64,000 nucleotides of DNA from Streptococcus porcinus (GTDB lineage: Bacteria; Bacillota; Bacilli; Lactobacillales; Streptococcaceae), in NCBI RefSeq assembly GCF_901542335.1, contig NZ_LR594036.1:2046001-2110000 (forward strand), read 5' to 3'. The notes below the pieces were generated by a model. That model did not search any database, was not told the origin of the DNA, and was given only the letters and a program-made list of their open reading frames with translations. Positions within the stretch are counted from its first letter, which is position 1. Each line of letters opens with the position of its first letter. Positions 1 through 7,171 of this stretch are shown piece after piece. Position numbers and translations under genes: made by a program.

Positions 1-179
1 AAAATATAATAGGGACCGTATTCTTCTGTTGAATCAATAATTGCCTGATAATATTCTTCTAAAACAGCACCACTTTCAATCAAAGGTTCCACTGAAAGTT
101 CAACAGCTTCTTGCCAGCTTTCTGCTGACAGGCCTAGTCGAATAGAATTGTTCTCGATAAAAGCTTGTTTTAAGTTCAT
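1..179 (-). CDS. ulaC: Ascorbate PTS EIIA component UlaC (N-terminal part, cut by window edge)
   Basis: Partial gene; about 59 N-terminal codons are visible, starting MNLKQAFIENNSIRLGL. This matches the start of PtsN-type EIIA proteins of the ascorbate/galactitol PTS group. EIIA is cytoplasmic and passes phosphate from HPr to EIIB; the active histidine should lie beyond the window edge. It follows ulaB after 62 bases on the same strand, and ulaA-ulaB-ulaC is the usual order of the L-ascorbate PTS. The ATG at 177-179 has an AAGGATAT Shine-Dalgarno just upstream. The identification rests mainly on neighbours and the N-terminal pattern. Confidence 0.8.
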   Translation of the reverse strand, partial: MNLKQAFIENNSIRLGLSAESWQEAVELSVEPLIESGAVLEEYYQAIIDSTEEYGPYYI

Positions 180-241
180 GTCATATCCTTTCTTTACTGT
201 CAGTCAAAAAGCTTCTTTTTAACCAATAATTTATCAAAAGC

Positions 242-520
242 TTACAATACGTGACTAAGCTTCTCTTTAATCTCTTGGTCATCCATTAAATTATCAAGAC
301 CAACCAGATGCCCTTTAGTCCGGCCATCTAATTCATGAATTAAGTGATTAGAAGCAACTACAATGTCGTAACCTGCTGCTAAACTTTTTACTTCACCGAC
401 CGAACAAGACGCAGATTGAATATCCGTTACACCAAGTTGACGTAAAGCATTTTCAACTTTCATTTTGATAACCATAGATGATCCCATACCATTTCCACAT
501 GCTGTTAAAATTTTAACCAT
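242..520 (-). CDS. ulaB: Ascorbate PTS EIIB component UlaB
   Basis: A 92-residue cytoplasmic EIIB of the ascorbate PTS. The N-terminus reads MVKILTACGNGMGSS, the phosphocysteine loop of lactose/ascorbate-type EIIB proteins, with Cys8 as the predicted phosphate acceptor. Length is normal for the family. The gene lies between ulaA (205 bases upstream, an unusually wide gap for partner subunits) and ulaC. The gap has only a weak hairpin and no clear promoter. The product takes phosphate from UlaC and gives it to L-ascorbate entering through UlaA. Confidence 0.92.
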   Translation of the reverse strand: MVKILTACGNGMGSSMVIKMKVENALRQLGVTDIQSASCSVGEVKSLAAGYDIVVASNHLIHELDGRTKGHLVGLDNLMDDQEIKEKLSHVL

Positions 521-725
521 AATCTTTTTCCTTTTTCTTTCATTTTGATATATCGCAGAGCTATTTAGTTATTAGTTCTTACGATTGGAGTTTATTTTTA
601 AATAGTGCAAGCTAATAAGCTTTGCTGACTATTGCTTAATAGAATAGCAACAAGTCTTATCTGTTATAAGTATCTTTTTTTCGCTTAGCCATACTAAGGC
701 AAATCAAGCAAAGGACAAATACCTT

Positions 726-2165
726 TTATTTTGGTTGTGCTTCCCCTCGGTAGTAAGCTTCTTTGTCCTTAGCTTTCGCAAATTGTAATTGTGGAATAGC
801 TAAGAAGAAGAGACACACGACGATATAACCAAGGATGCCCAAATATTTGAAGATATAACCAAAAGCTAACCAAGGGAACTCGAAATCGATATTTCCGTGG
901 TAACCACCAGCCAAATCAAGTAAGCCAACTGCAATGGCACCTAAAGCCACCTGAATCACACCAGAAATAAAGGATAAGGCAACTGCTGCTTTCCAACCAC
1001 CGCGTTTATCTGCGAAAACGGCAATAGCCGCGTTATCAAAGAAGACCGGTACAAAACCTGTGATGATTAGAATTGGATTTTTAAAGACAACTAATAATGT
1101 AATGGTTATCAATTGGCCAATGAGACCAAAGGCAAATCCTGAAAGAACTGCATTTGATGACCCAAAACCATAAGAAGCTGCAACGTCAACAGCAGGGAAT
1201 GATCCTGGCAAGAGTTTGTTAGAAATACCTTGGAAGGCATTAGTTAACTCAGAAACAAACATCCGCACCCCTTGCATCAAGATAAAAAGATAAACTGAGA
1301 AAGTAAGTGATGTCTGTAGAATGTACATGAAGAAGGCTTGCTTAGCAGGTACAAAGGCTCCAGGTCCAATTAACTTAACATTAGACATGATGTCTGGACC
1401 AAGTACCGCTAGAATCCCACCGAAGAAGACTAACATTAAAGTAGCTGAAGCAACAACAGTATCATGGAAAATACTTAGAAAAGTTGGTAACTTCAAATTA
1501 TCAAGGTTTTCTTCTTTTTTACCAAAGAAGGGAGCCACTTTATCCACGAACCAAATCGCAAATTGTTGTTGGTGGCCAATAGCAAAACCTCCACCGCCAG
1601 TCAAGCGTTGAGTAGCTTCAACCGTCATATTAGAGCTTACTGCCCAATAAAGTCCACAAATAATACCTACTGCCCATGCTCCAAAAGCATTTTGAAATTG
1701 CGGGATTAAAAGAAGGACAAAAACAGAAATAGTTGCTGCTTGTTGGACCATAATGTGACCCGTAATAAAAAGAGTACGGATCTTAGTCACTTTACGAAGA
1801 GCTACCAATAAAATGTTAACCCCAAACCCAATCAGCAAGGCAGTAGTGGCAACGCTAATGAACCCCATACCTTCTAACTTGGCATTTGCTGCTGCCAAAC
1901 CAAAATAAGGGTCAATAACTGCCGCTTTCAATTCAAATTTCTTAGCTAAAGCCACTAAAATCGGTCTAAATGTAGTAACAAGACCACCCGCACCAACGTT
2001 CAAAATTAAATAGCCGACTGTTGCTTTAATAAAACCGGCAAAAACTTCATGCGGAGGTTTATTGAGTAGCATGTACCCAATCAGTACCAAAAGACCTACA
2101 AAAAAAGCTGGATTCTGCAAAATATTTTGCGAGAACCAATTTAGGGGAGCTAGGAACAATTCCAT
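726..2165 (-). CDS. ulaA: Ascorbate PTS permease EIIC UlaA
   Basis: A 479-residue polytopic membrane protein of the UlaA/SgaT family, the EIIC that moves L-ascorbate across the membrane while it is phosphorylated. About ten or more hydrophobic segments are visible from residue 20 onward, beginning FFVGLLVLIGYMLLNKPPHE, a pattern typical of UlaA. Gly-rich loops (for example LTGGGGFAIGHQQQ) resemble family substrate-site loops. It is the first gene of the operon as read here, preceded by a GAGGTAG Shine-Dalgarno and a CcpA-site-bearing promoter. Catabolic enzymes of the pathway would be expected downstream, outside the window. Confidence 0.93.
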   Translation of the reverse strand: MELFLAPLNWFSQNILQNPAFFVGLLVLIGYMLLNKPPHEVFAGFIKATVGYLILNVGAGGLVTTFRPILVALAKKFELKAAVIDPYFGLAAANAKLEGMGFISVATTALLIGFGVNILLVALRKVTKIRTLFITGHIMVQQAATISVFVLLLIPQFQNAFGAWAVGIICGLYWAVSSNMTVEATQRLTGGGGFAIGHQQQFAIWFVDKVAPFFGKKEENLDNLKLPTFLSIFHDTVVASATLMLVFFGGILAVLGPDIMSNVKLIGPGAFVPAKQAFFMYILQTSLTFSVYLFILMQGVRMFVSELTNAFQGISNKLLPGSFPAVDVAASYGFGSSNAVLSGFAFGLIGQLITITLLVVFKNPILIITGFVPVFFDNAAIAVFADKRGGWKAAVALSFISGVIQVALGAIAVGLLDLAGGYHGNIDFEFPWLAFGYIFKYLGILGYIVVCLFFLAIPQLQFAKAKDKEAYYRGEAQPK

Positions 2166-2209
2166 GACGACTACCTCTTTTCAAAGTTATTAAGTATTTT
2201 TATATCTTT

Positions 2210-2234
2210 ATTATAAAAATTGAAAGCGTTTTAA
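2210..2234 (-). promoter_or_regulatory. ula operon promoter with CcpA (cre) site
   Basis: On the minus strand a TATAAT -10 lies at 2210-2215, about 45 bases before ulaA. A cre-like palindrome TGAAAGCGTTTTAA (2221-2234) overlaps the spacer and -35 area; it differs from TGNAANCGNTNNCA at one position. The -35 region is poor and T-rich, which fits a promoter needing an activator. Carbon catabolite repression by CcpA is therefore likely; activation by an ascorbate-specific regulator encoded elsewhere is inference. Confidence 0.6.
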
Positions 2235-2291
2235 AAAAGACCAAGTATCACACAGCCTTGTGTTCAAAAATGGACCAGAGTCTTAATCATC

Positions 2292-2326
2292 AAAAAAGTA
2301 TCTCCCTAAAATCAAGGAGATACTTT
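2292..2326 (-). terminator. Rho-independent terminator of leuS
   Basis: An inverted repeat AAGTATCTCC / GGAGATACTT with a short loop, followed on the minus strand by a run of six T. It sits about 35 bases past the leuS stop codon. The other strand has a weaker T tract. Confidence 0.8.
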
Positions 2327-2360
2327 GTTTATTCTATTGTTCATAAAAGGAATAACTAGC

Positions 2361-4862
2361 TTATTTCACGACAATATTAACCAATTTATTAGGCACAACT
2401 ATGACCTTCAGCACTTCTTTACCTGCAATTTCAACTTGAACTTTTTCGTTAGCCAAAGCGATAGCTTCTAATTGAGCTTTTGGTAAATCTTTGGCTACTA
2501 AAAGCTTCGCTTTAACTTTGCCTTTGATTTGTACAACAATTTCAACTTCATTCTCGATGAGCTTACTCTCATCCCAAATCGGCCAAGCGACATGGGTTAC
2601 TGATTCTTCTATGCCAGTTACTTTCTGCCATAATTCTTCCCCTAAGTGAGGTGCAAATGGAGCAATTAATTGGATAAAGCCTTTGGCATAGTCAATAAAG
2701 AGGTTTTCTTCTTTATTAGCTGCATTAATGAAAATCATCAATTGAGCGATAGCTGTATTAAATTTCATGGCTTCAATTTGTTCAGTAACAGCTTTAACCG
2801 TTTCGTGATAAACCTTGTCCAAAGCTCCATTATTCTCAGCAATTATAGCTTTAGTCGTAATGAGTCGGTAAACACGATCCAAGAACTTACGACTTCCCTC
2901 AAGACCTTCCTCAGACCAAGCGATAGAAGCATCAAGGGGACCCATGAACATTTCATAAACACGCAGAGTATCCGCACCGTACTCTTCTACCACATCATCA
3001 GGATTAACAACATTCTTAAGAGACTTCGACATTTTAGCTGGTGCTTGTTCTAATTCTTCGCCAGTTTCCATGTGGAAATAAGAACCATCACGTTTTTCAA
3101 CCTTATCTGTTGCTACAAGTGCCCCGCGGTGATCACGATAGCTTGTTCCCAAAATCATTCCTTGGTTAAAGAGCTTTTGGAATGGTTCCTTAGTCGGTAC
3201 AATCCCTAAATCGTAGAGGACTTTATGCCAGAACCGTGCATAGAGCAAGTGAAGAACGGCATGTTCTGCACCACCCACGTAAATATCAACTGGCAACCAT
3301 TGTTTTAATAATTCGGGGTCTGCCAAAGCCTGATCATTATGAGGGTCAATATAACGTAAATAATACCAACTAGACCCGGCCCATTGTGGCATCGTATTAG
3401 TTTCGCGACGACCTTTAACACCATCTTCACGAACCACTTCTAACCAATCCGTAAGATTGGCCAAAGGCGACTCACCAGTGCCTGAAGGACGAATATCACC
3501 CGTTACAGGAAGAATCAACGGTAGTTGATCTTCTGGCACAGCTGTTGAAGTTCCATCCTCCCAATGTATAATCGGAATTGGTTCCCCCCAATAGCGTTGA
3601 CGAGAAAAGAGCCAATCACGTAAGCGATAAGTCACTTTCTCATTGCCAACTTGCTGTTCTTCCAACCAAGCAACCATTTTAGCGATGGCATCTTCTTTGT
3701 TGAGACCGTTTAGGAAGTCAGAATTAATATGAAGTCCATCTTCTGTGTAGGCTGCTTCCTCAACATTACCCCCTTCTAAAACAGGAATAATGTCAAGATC
3801 AAATTGCTTCGCAAATTCCCAATCACGTTCATCATGAGCAGGCACTGCCATAATAGCACCTGTTCCATAGCTTGCTAAAACATAGTCAGCAATCCAAATC
3901 GGCATTGCTTGTCCATTTACTGGGTTAATGGCATAGCTACCAGTCCAAACACCCGTTTTTTCTTTGGCTAAGTCTGTACGCGCTAAATCTGATTTAAGGC
4001 TTGCCTGACGTTTATATTCAGCCACCGCTTCAGCTTGTTCTGTACTCGTAATAGCATCAACAAGCGCATGCTCTGGAGCCAGGACTGCATAGGTAGCCCC
4101 AAACAAGGTGTCAGGACGAGTGGTGAAAACAGTGAAACTTTCGCTAGAATCCTTAACTGCAAATGTGACATTAGCCCCTACTGATTTGCCAATCCAATTC
4201 CTTTGCATGTCTTTGATGGACTCTGGCCAATCTACTTCTTCAAGGTCTTCGAGAAGTCGTTCCGCATAGGCTGTGATTTTAAGCATCCACTGACGCATTG
4301 GTTTACGGACAACTGGATAACCACCACGTTCTGAAGTTCCATCAGGCAGTACTTCCTCATTAGCAATTGCCGTTCCAAGCTCTTCAACCCAGTTGACAGG
4401 TACTTCGGCTTCATAAGCCAAGCCTTTTTCATAGAGTTTCGTAAAAATCCATTGTGTCCACTTATAATAGTTGGGATCTGTTGTATTAATTTCTCGGTCC
4501 CAGTCATAGGAGAAACCCAGAGCATTAATTTGGCGCTTGAAATTGGCAATGTTTTCTGCTGTAAATTCAGCTGGATCATTTCCAGTGTCCATAGCATATT
4601 GTTCAGCCGGTAATCCAAAAGCGTCCCATCCCATTGGATGAAGAACATTATAGCCTTGAGCGCGTTTAAAACGGCTTAAAATATCAGTAGCTGTATAGCC
4701 CTCAGGGTGACCAACATGTAAGCCCGCACCAGAAGGGTAAGGAAACATATCTAAAGCATAAAATTTAGGTTTTGAAGCATCCGTTCCCGTTTTAAAGGTA
4801 TGATTTTTAGCCCAGTAAGCCTGCCATTTAGGATCTATTTCTTTGTGATTATAAAATGTCAT
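2361..4862 (-). CDS. leuS: Leucyl-tRNA synthetase
   Basis: An 833-residue class I aminoacyl-tRNA synthetase charging tRNA-Leu. Visible signatures are the HIGH-type motif ([14 protein letters not shown], near residue 45), the CP1 editing domain around residues 220-420, the family block [14 protein letters not shown], the KMSKS loop ([10 protein letters not shown]) near residue 620, and a C-terminal anticodon-binding region. The length is normal for bacterial LeuRS. The gene is monocistronic, with its own promoter and terminator. I see no T-box leader, which would need a longer structured 5' region than is present. Confidence 0.98.
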   Translation of the reverse strand: MTFYNHKEIDPKWQAYWAKNHTFKTGTDASKPKFYALDMFPYPSGAGLHVGHPEGYTATDILSRFKRAQGYNVLHPMGWDAFGLPAEQYAMDTGNDPAEFTAENIANFKRQINALGFSYDWDREINTTDPNYYKWTQWIFTKLYEKGLAYEAEVPVNWVEELGTAIANEEVLPDGTSERGGYPVVRKPMRQWMLKITAYAERLLEDLEEVDWPESIKDMQRNWIGKSVGANVTFAVKDSSESFTVFTTRPDTLFGATYAVLAPEHALVDAITSTEQAEAVAEYKRQASLKSDLARTDLAKEKTGVWTGSYAINPVNGQAMPIWIADYVLASYGTGAIMAVPAHDERDWEFAKQFDLDIIPVLEGGNVEEAAYTEDGLHINSDFLNGLNKEDAIAKMVAWLEEQQVGNEKVTYRLRDWLFSRQRYWGEPIPIIHWEDGTSTAVPEDQLPLILPVTGDIRPSGTGESPLANLTDWLEVVREDGVKGRRETNTMPQWAGSSWYYLRYIDPHNDQALADPELLKQWLPVDIYVGGAEHAVLHLLYARFWHKVLYDLGIVPTKEPFQKLFNQGMILGTSYRDHRGALVATDKVEKRDGSYFHMETGEELEQAPAKMSKSLKNVVNPDDVVEEYGADTLRVYEMFMGPLDASIAWSEEGLEGSRKFLDRVYRLITTKAIIAENNGALDKVYHETVKAVTEQIEAMKFNTAIAQLMIFINAANKEENLFIDYAKGFIQLIAPFAPHLGEELWQKVTGIEESVTHVAWPIWDESKLIENEVEIVVQIKGKVKAKLLVAKDLPKAQLEAIALANEKVQVEIAGKEVLKVIVVPNKLVNIVVK

Positions 4863-4897
4863 ATGGAATCTCCCGTGTCAAAAGTCTAGTTCTTCCT

Positions 4898-4906
4898 ATT
4901 ATAGCA
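4898..4906 (-). promoter_or_regulatory. Extended -10 promoter of leuS
   Basis: The minus strand reads TGCTATAAT, an extended -10 element, about 36 bases upstream of the leuS ATG. The -35 region (around 4921-4926, TTTATT) is weak, as is common with TGN extensions. Confidence 0.6.
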
Positions 4907-4985
4907 TGAAATCAATGGTTAATAAATGGGGAATCACAAGCAATAGCTCTTTTTTCGCTTATAAGTGTTATAACTAGCAATGACC

Positions 4986-5012
4986 AAAAAAAGACGGGAA
5001 TCCCCATCTTTT
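4986..5012 (-). terminator. Terminator of the GA-module surface protein gene
   Basis: Minus-strand hairpin AAAAGATGGGG / CCCGTCTTTT with a 4-base loop and a T tract, 16 bases past the stop codon of the upstream gene. Confidence 0.75.
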
Positions 5013-5027
5013 CAATAATCTAAATCA

Positions 5028-5891
5028 TTATTGTTTTTTACGTTTTGTACCGTATGCTACCATACCTGAAGCCGCTATAACAGACATAGCAATTGCTGTT
5101 AAGATTGGGCTGTTATCTTCACCAGTTACAGGTAAAGTTGTTGTGTAATGAGATGCTTTATCTGATCGTGGCATTGCTTGTGGTGCCGCACTTTCCGCAA
5201 TTCTCTTTGTTTCTTGTGGACGAGCTGTTTCTTGAGCTACCTCATTTTGTTTTGCTTTTTCTTGTTCTTTTTCGTTATCAACTGTTTCGGTTTTATCTTT
5301 TGTAAGTGATTCAACCATTTCTTCTGTATGTGGCTCAGTTGTTTCTCCTGAGTTTTCTGTATCTGAATTAGTTGACTCTACTTCTGTTTCTGGGTTTTCT
5401 GGTTGAACACTTTCACTTTCCGAATTCTCATCTTCCGTATTTTCAACCTTTCCTTCTTCCTCATTTTCAAGAATTTCAGGATGTTCTTCGGCTACTTCAC
5501 GTTTAAGTTCTTCTTCTAACTTATCTTTGTGGACTTCTTTTAACCCTGGTAGAGTTTGTTCCATAAACTCTTTCAAGCCCTCCACTGTTTTTGCAGAGCC
5601 TGCTATTTTTTTAATTAAACTACTAGCTCCTAATGCTTCTAACTCCTCTAAAGCGTCCTTTTTAGCAGTTTCTAATTGGGTCTTTTTATCTTCTTTTTTA
5701 TCTTTTTCCTTAGTTGTTACTCCCTCAGAAGGCACTTCAGGTTTCTCTTTCATTTCCGCCACTACTGGTGATGGCTCACTTACTTCATTCGCTGATACAA
5801 CGCTTCCCCCTGCTAAGACAGCCACAGAAACAGCTGCCAAACCGTAGGCAGATTTTCTGAGGTAGTATTTCATACGCTTATTTTCTTTCAT
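5028..5891 (-). CDS. LPXTG cell-wall-anchored protein with a single GA module (putative albumin binder)
   Basis: A 287-residue surface protein. Residues 7-34 form a YSIRK-type signal peptide (YYLRKSAYGLAAVSVAVLAG), close to those of M-like proteins. Residues about 73-118 match the three-helix GA module of protein G and PAB: LETAKKDALEELEALGASSL, then AKTVEGLKEFMEQTLPGLKE. GA modules bind serum albumin, so albumin binding is the best guess. Residues 119-250 are a highly acidic, Glu/Thr/Ser-rich wall-spanning stretch. LPVTG at 253-257, a hydrophobic segment and a KRKKQ tail complete the sortase signal. There is one module only, whereas known GA receptors usually carry additional binding domains. 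It has its own promoter and terminator between leuS and nusG. The binding target is inferred. Confidence 0.8.
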   Translation of the reverse strand: MKENKRMKYYLRKSAYGLAAVSVAVLAGGSVVSANEVSEPSPVVAEMKEKPEVPSEGVTTKEKDKKEDKKTQLETAKKDALEELEALGASSLIKKIAGSAKTVEGLKEFMEQTLPGLKEVHKDKLEEELKREVAEEHPEILENEEEGKVENTEDENSESESVQPENPETEVESTNSDTENSGETTEPHTEEMVESLTKDKTETVDNEKEQEKAKQNEVAQETARPQETKRIAESAAPQAMPRSDKASHYTTTLPVTGEDNSPILTAIAMSVIAASGMVAYGTKRKKQ

Positions 5892-5957
5892 TTCAACTCC
5901 TTTTTTCTTATTTAAAATTAATTTTTATTAACCTTTTATAAATTCAAGGTTAATAAT

Positions 5958-5986
5958 ATTATAACTTTATATTTTAATTAAATCAA
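5958..5986 (-). promoter_or_regulatory. Promoter of the GA-module surface protein gene
   Basis: Minus strand TTGATT (5981-5986), 17-base spacer, TATAAT (5958-5963). It leaves a 5' UTR of about 60 bases ending in an AAGGAG Shine-Dalgarno before the ATG. The surrounding DNA is very AT-rich. Confidence 0.7.
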
Positions 5987-6043
5987 GATTGGTTTATTGT
6001 GTTTGTTTGTTAATTAGATTACAAAAAGATGTCAATTCCAAAC

Positions 6044-6080
6044 AAAAAAGCACTAGACTAAACATCTAGCACTTGATTTT
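6044..6080 (-). terminator. Terminator of nusG
   Basis: Imperfect inverted repeat (arms AAGTGCTAGA and TCTAGTGCTT on the minus strand, two central mispairs) followed by six T, just past the nusG stop. Confidence 0.65.
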
Positions 6081-6101
6081 CCTAATCATTATCACATAAC
6101 A

Positions 6102-6644
6102 TTATTGCAACTCTGCAATCTGATACAGCTCAACTTCGGCAATGGTTTCAGAACCAAACATATTAAGCGTTAATTTAACCTTATTGTTCTCGATCTCAAC
6201 AACTCGACCCTCTTGTCCCATAAAGGCCCCATCAATGATTTGAACAACATCTCCTTCTTTTATATTAGTGTCAAAGACATCAATCGTTTGTCCCATCGAA
6301 AGCAGGATTGAACGAATCTCTTCTTCAAGTAATGGGGTCGGTTTTGAACGGTTCCCGTGAGAACCAACAAATCCTGTAACATTTGGCGTATTACGAACAA
6401 CAAACCAAGCTTCATCCGTCATAACCATTTCTACTAAAACGTATCCAGGGAAGCGATTTTCTTCAACTTCTTTGGTTTGACCATTTTTTTCAATATTTAC
6501 TGTTTGTGTAGGAATCTCAACACGTAAAATATTGTCTAACATATTGTAGGTTTGAGCACGCTGCAAGAGGTTTTCTTTCACTTTATTTTCATAACCAGAA
6601 TAAGTTTGAAGCACAAACCAACCTTTATCAAATGAGTCTAACAT
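6102..6644 (-). CDS. nusG: Transcription termination/antitermination factor NusG
   Basis: A NusG of about 180 residues starting MLDSFDKGWFVLQTYSGYEN. The NGN domain fills roughly residues 1-115. The KOW motif lies in the C-terminal part (IKEGDVVQIIDGAFMGQEGR). NusG binds RNA polymerase and modulates pausing, termination and coupling to ribosomes. I chose the ATG at 6642-6644 because AAAGGAAAAT precedes it; a longer frame reaching 6716 would run through the promoter and leader hairpin and does not match the family N-terminus. Unlike many bacteria, where secE-nusG is one unit, here a terminator and a new consensus promoter separate nusG from secE. Confidence 0.96.
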   Translation of the reverse strand: MLDSFDKGWFVLQTYSGYENKVKENLLQRAQTYNMLDNILRVEIPTQTVNIEKNGQTKEVEENRFPGYVLVEMVMTDEAWFVVRNTPNVTGFVGSHGNRSKPTPLLEEEIRSILLSMGQTIDVFDTNIKEGDVVQIIDGAFMGQEGRVVEIENNKVKLTLNMFGSETIAEVELYQIAELQ

Positions 6645-6662
6645 ATATTTTCCTTTCATCAG

Positions 6663-6684
6663 AAAAAAGCCTAAGACGGCTTTT
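6663..6684 (-). terminator. Terminator-like hairpin in the nusG leader (candidate attenuator)
   Basis: Minus strand AAAAGCC, a 6-base loop, GGCTTTTTT. The hairpin begins about 14 bases after the predicted start point and ends about 18 bases before the nusG ATG. It has the form of a complete intrinsic terminator inside the 5' UTR. Since NusG itself affects termination, autoregulation is possible but unproven. Confidence 0.65.
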
Positions 6685-6704
6685 GGAATGATTTCGTTAC
6701 CCTC

Positions 6705-6733
6705 ATTATAATCCAAGTCCTTAGCCCTGTCAA
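6705..6733 (-). promoter_or_regulatory. Consensus sigma-A promoter of nusG
   Basis: Perfect TTGACA (6728-6733), exactly 17 bases, perfect TATAAT (6705-6710) on the minus strand. One of the strongest-looking promoters in the window. Confidence 0.9.
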
Positions 6734-6752
6734 TGATTTCCTGAATGCAAGC

Positions 6753-6778
6753 AAAAAAAGCCGAACCGTGTCGGCCTT
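6753..6778 (-). terminator. Terminator after secE
   Basis: Minus strand hairpin GCCGA / TCGGC followed by seven T, a few bases after the secE stop codon. It isolates rpmG-secE from nusG. Confidence 0.75.
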
Positions 6779-6781
6779 GTT

Positions 6782-6961
6782 TTAGTTAAAATAGGTAATT
6801 ATTGATAAGATACCTTTAGATAATAGGTGGTCAAAAATGAAAATAATAATAGTAAAGAATGCAGTGTATTCAAGTACTGCAATAAAATCTTTCCAACGTT
6901 GTTTTCTATTTGGCCAGGTTGTATCTTTCAATAATGTAAAAATACCACTGATAAATCCCAT
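6782..6961 (-). CDS. secE: Preprotein translocase subunit SecE
   Basis: A 59-residue protein starting MGFISGIFTLLKDTTWPNRK. The TWPNR motif and one C-terminal membrane helix (about residues 32-55, FFTIIIFIFDHLL) are typical of short Gram-positive SecE. It forms the SecYEG channel in the membrane. The gene lies between rpmG and nusG, its usual place. It begins nine bases after the rpmG stop, so the two are probably co-transcribed. The assignment is firm despite the small size. Confidence 0.93.
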   Translation of the reverse strand: MGFISGIFTLLKDTTWPNRKQRWKDFIAVLEYTAFFTIIIFIFDHLLSKGILSIITYFN

Positions 6962-6970
6962 CAGACTCTC

Positions 6971-7123
6971 CTAACGTGTTTCTTTATGTAACGTATACTT
7001 TTTACAATGCTTGCAAAATTTATTTACTTCTAGTCGTGTCGCTTTAGGCGTGCTACTAACCCCAATTGAATAGTTTCGGCTTCCACATTCGACACAGGCT
7101 AGGCTTGCTTTTTTCTGTGCCAT
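6971..7123 (-). CDS. rpmG: Ribosomal protein L33 (zinc-binding type)
   Basis: A 50-residue L33 starting [19 protein letters not shown]. Two CxxC pairs (Cys10/Cys13 and Cys37/Cys40) make it the zinc-binding C+ form. Streptococci carry more than one rpmG, and this copy is the one usually found next to secE. A GGAGGGCG Shine-Dalgarno lies upstream. It is a component of the 50S ribosomal subunit. Confidence 0.93.
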   Translation of the reverse strand: MAQKKASLACVECGSRNYSIGVSSTPKATRLEVNKFCKHCKKYTLHKETR

Positions 7124-7171
7124 AGCGCCCTCCGTAGAGATATTCTAACACGAATTATGCAATTGCGCAAG

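Noticed and set aside
4863..5027. T-box riboswitch before leuS or other leader RNA
   Set aside because: Only about 30 bases separate the promoter from the leuS ATG; no specifier or antiterminator elements are visible.
6645..6716. N-terminal extension of nusG
   Set aside because: It would translate the -10 element and leader hairpin, and it has no match to the family N-terminus.
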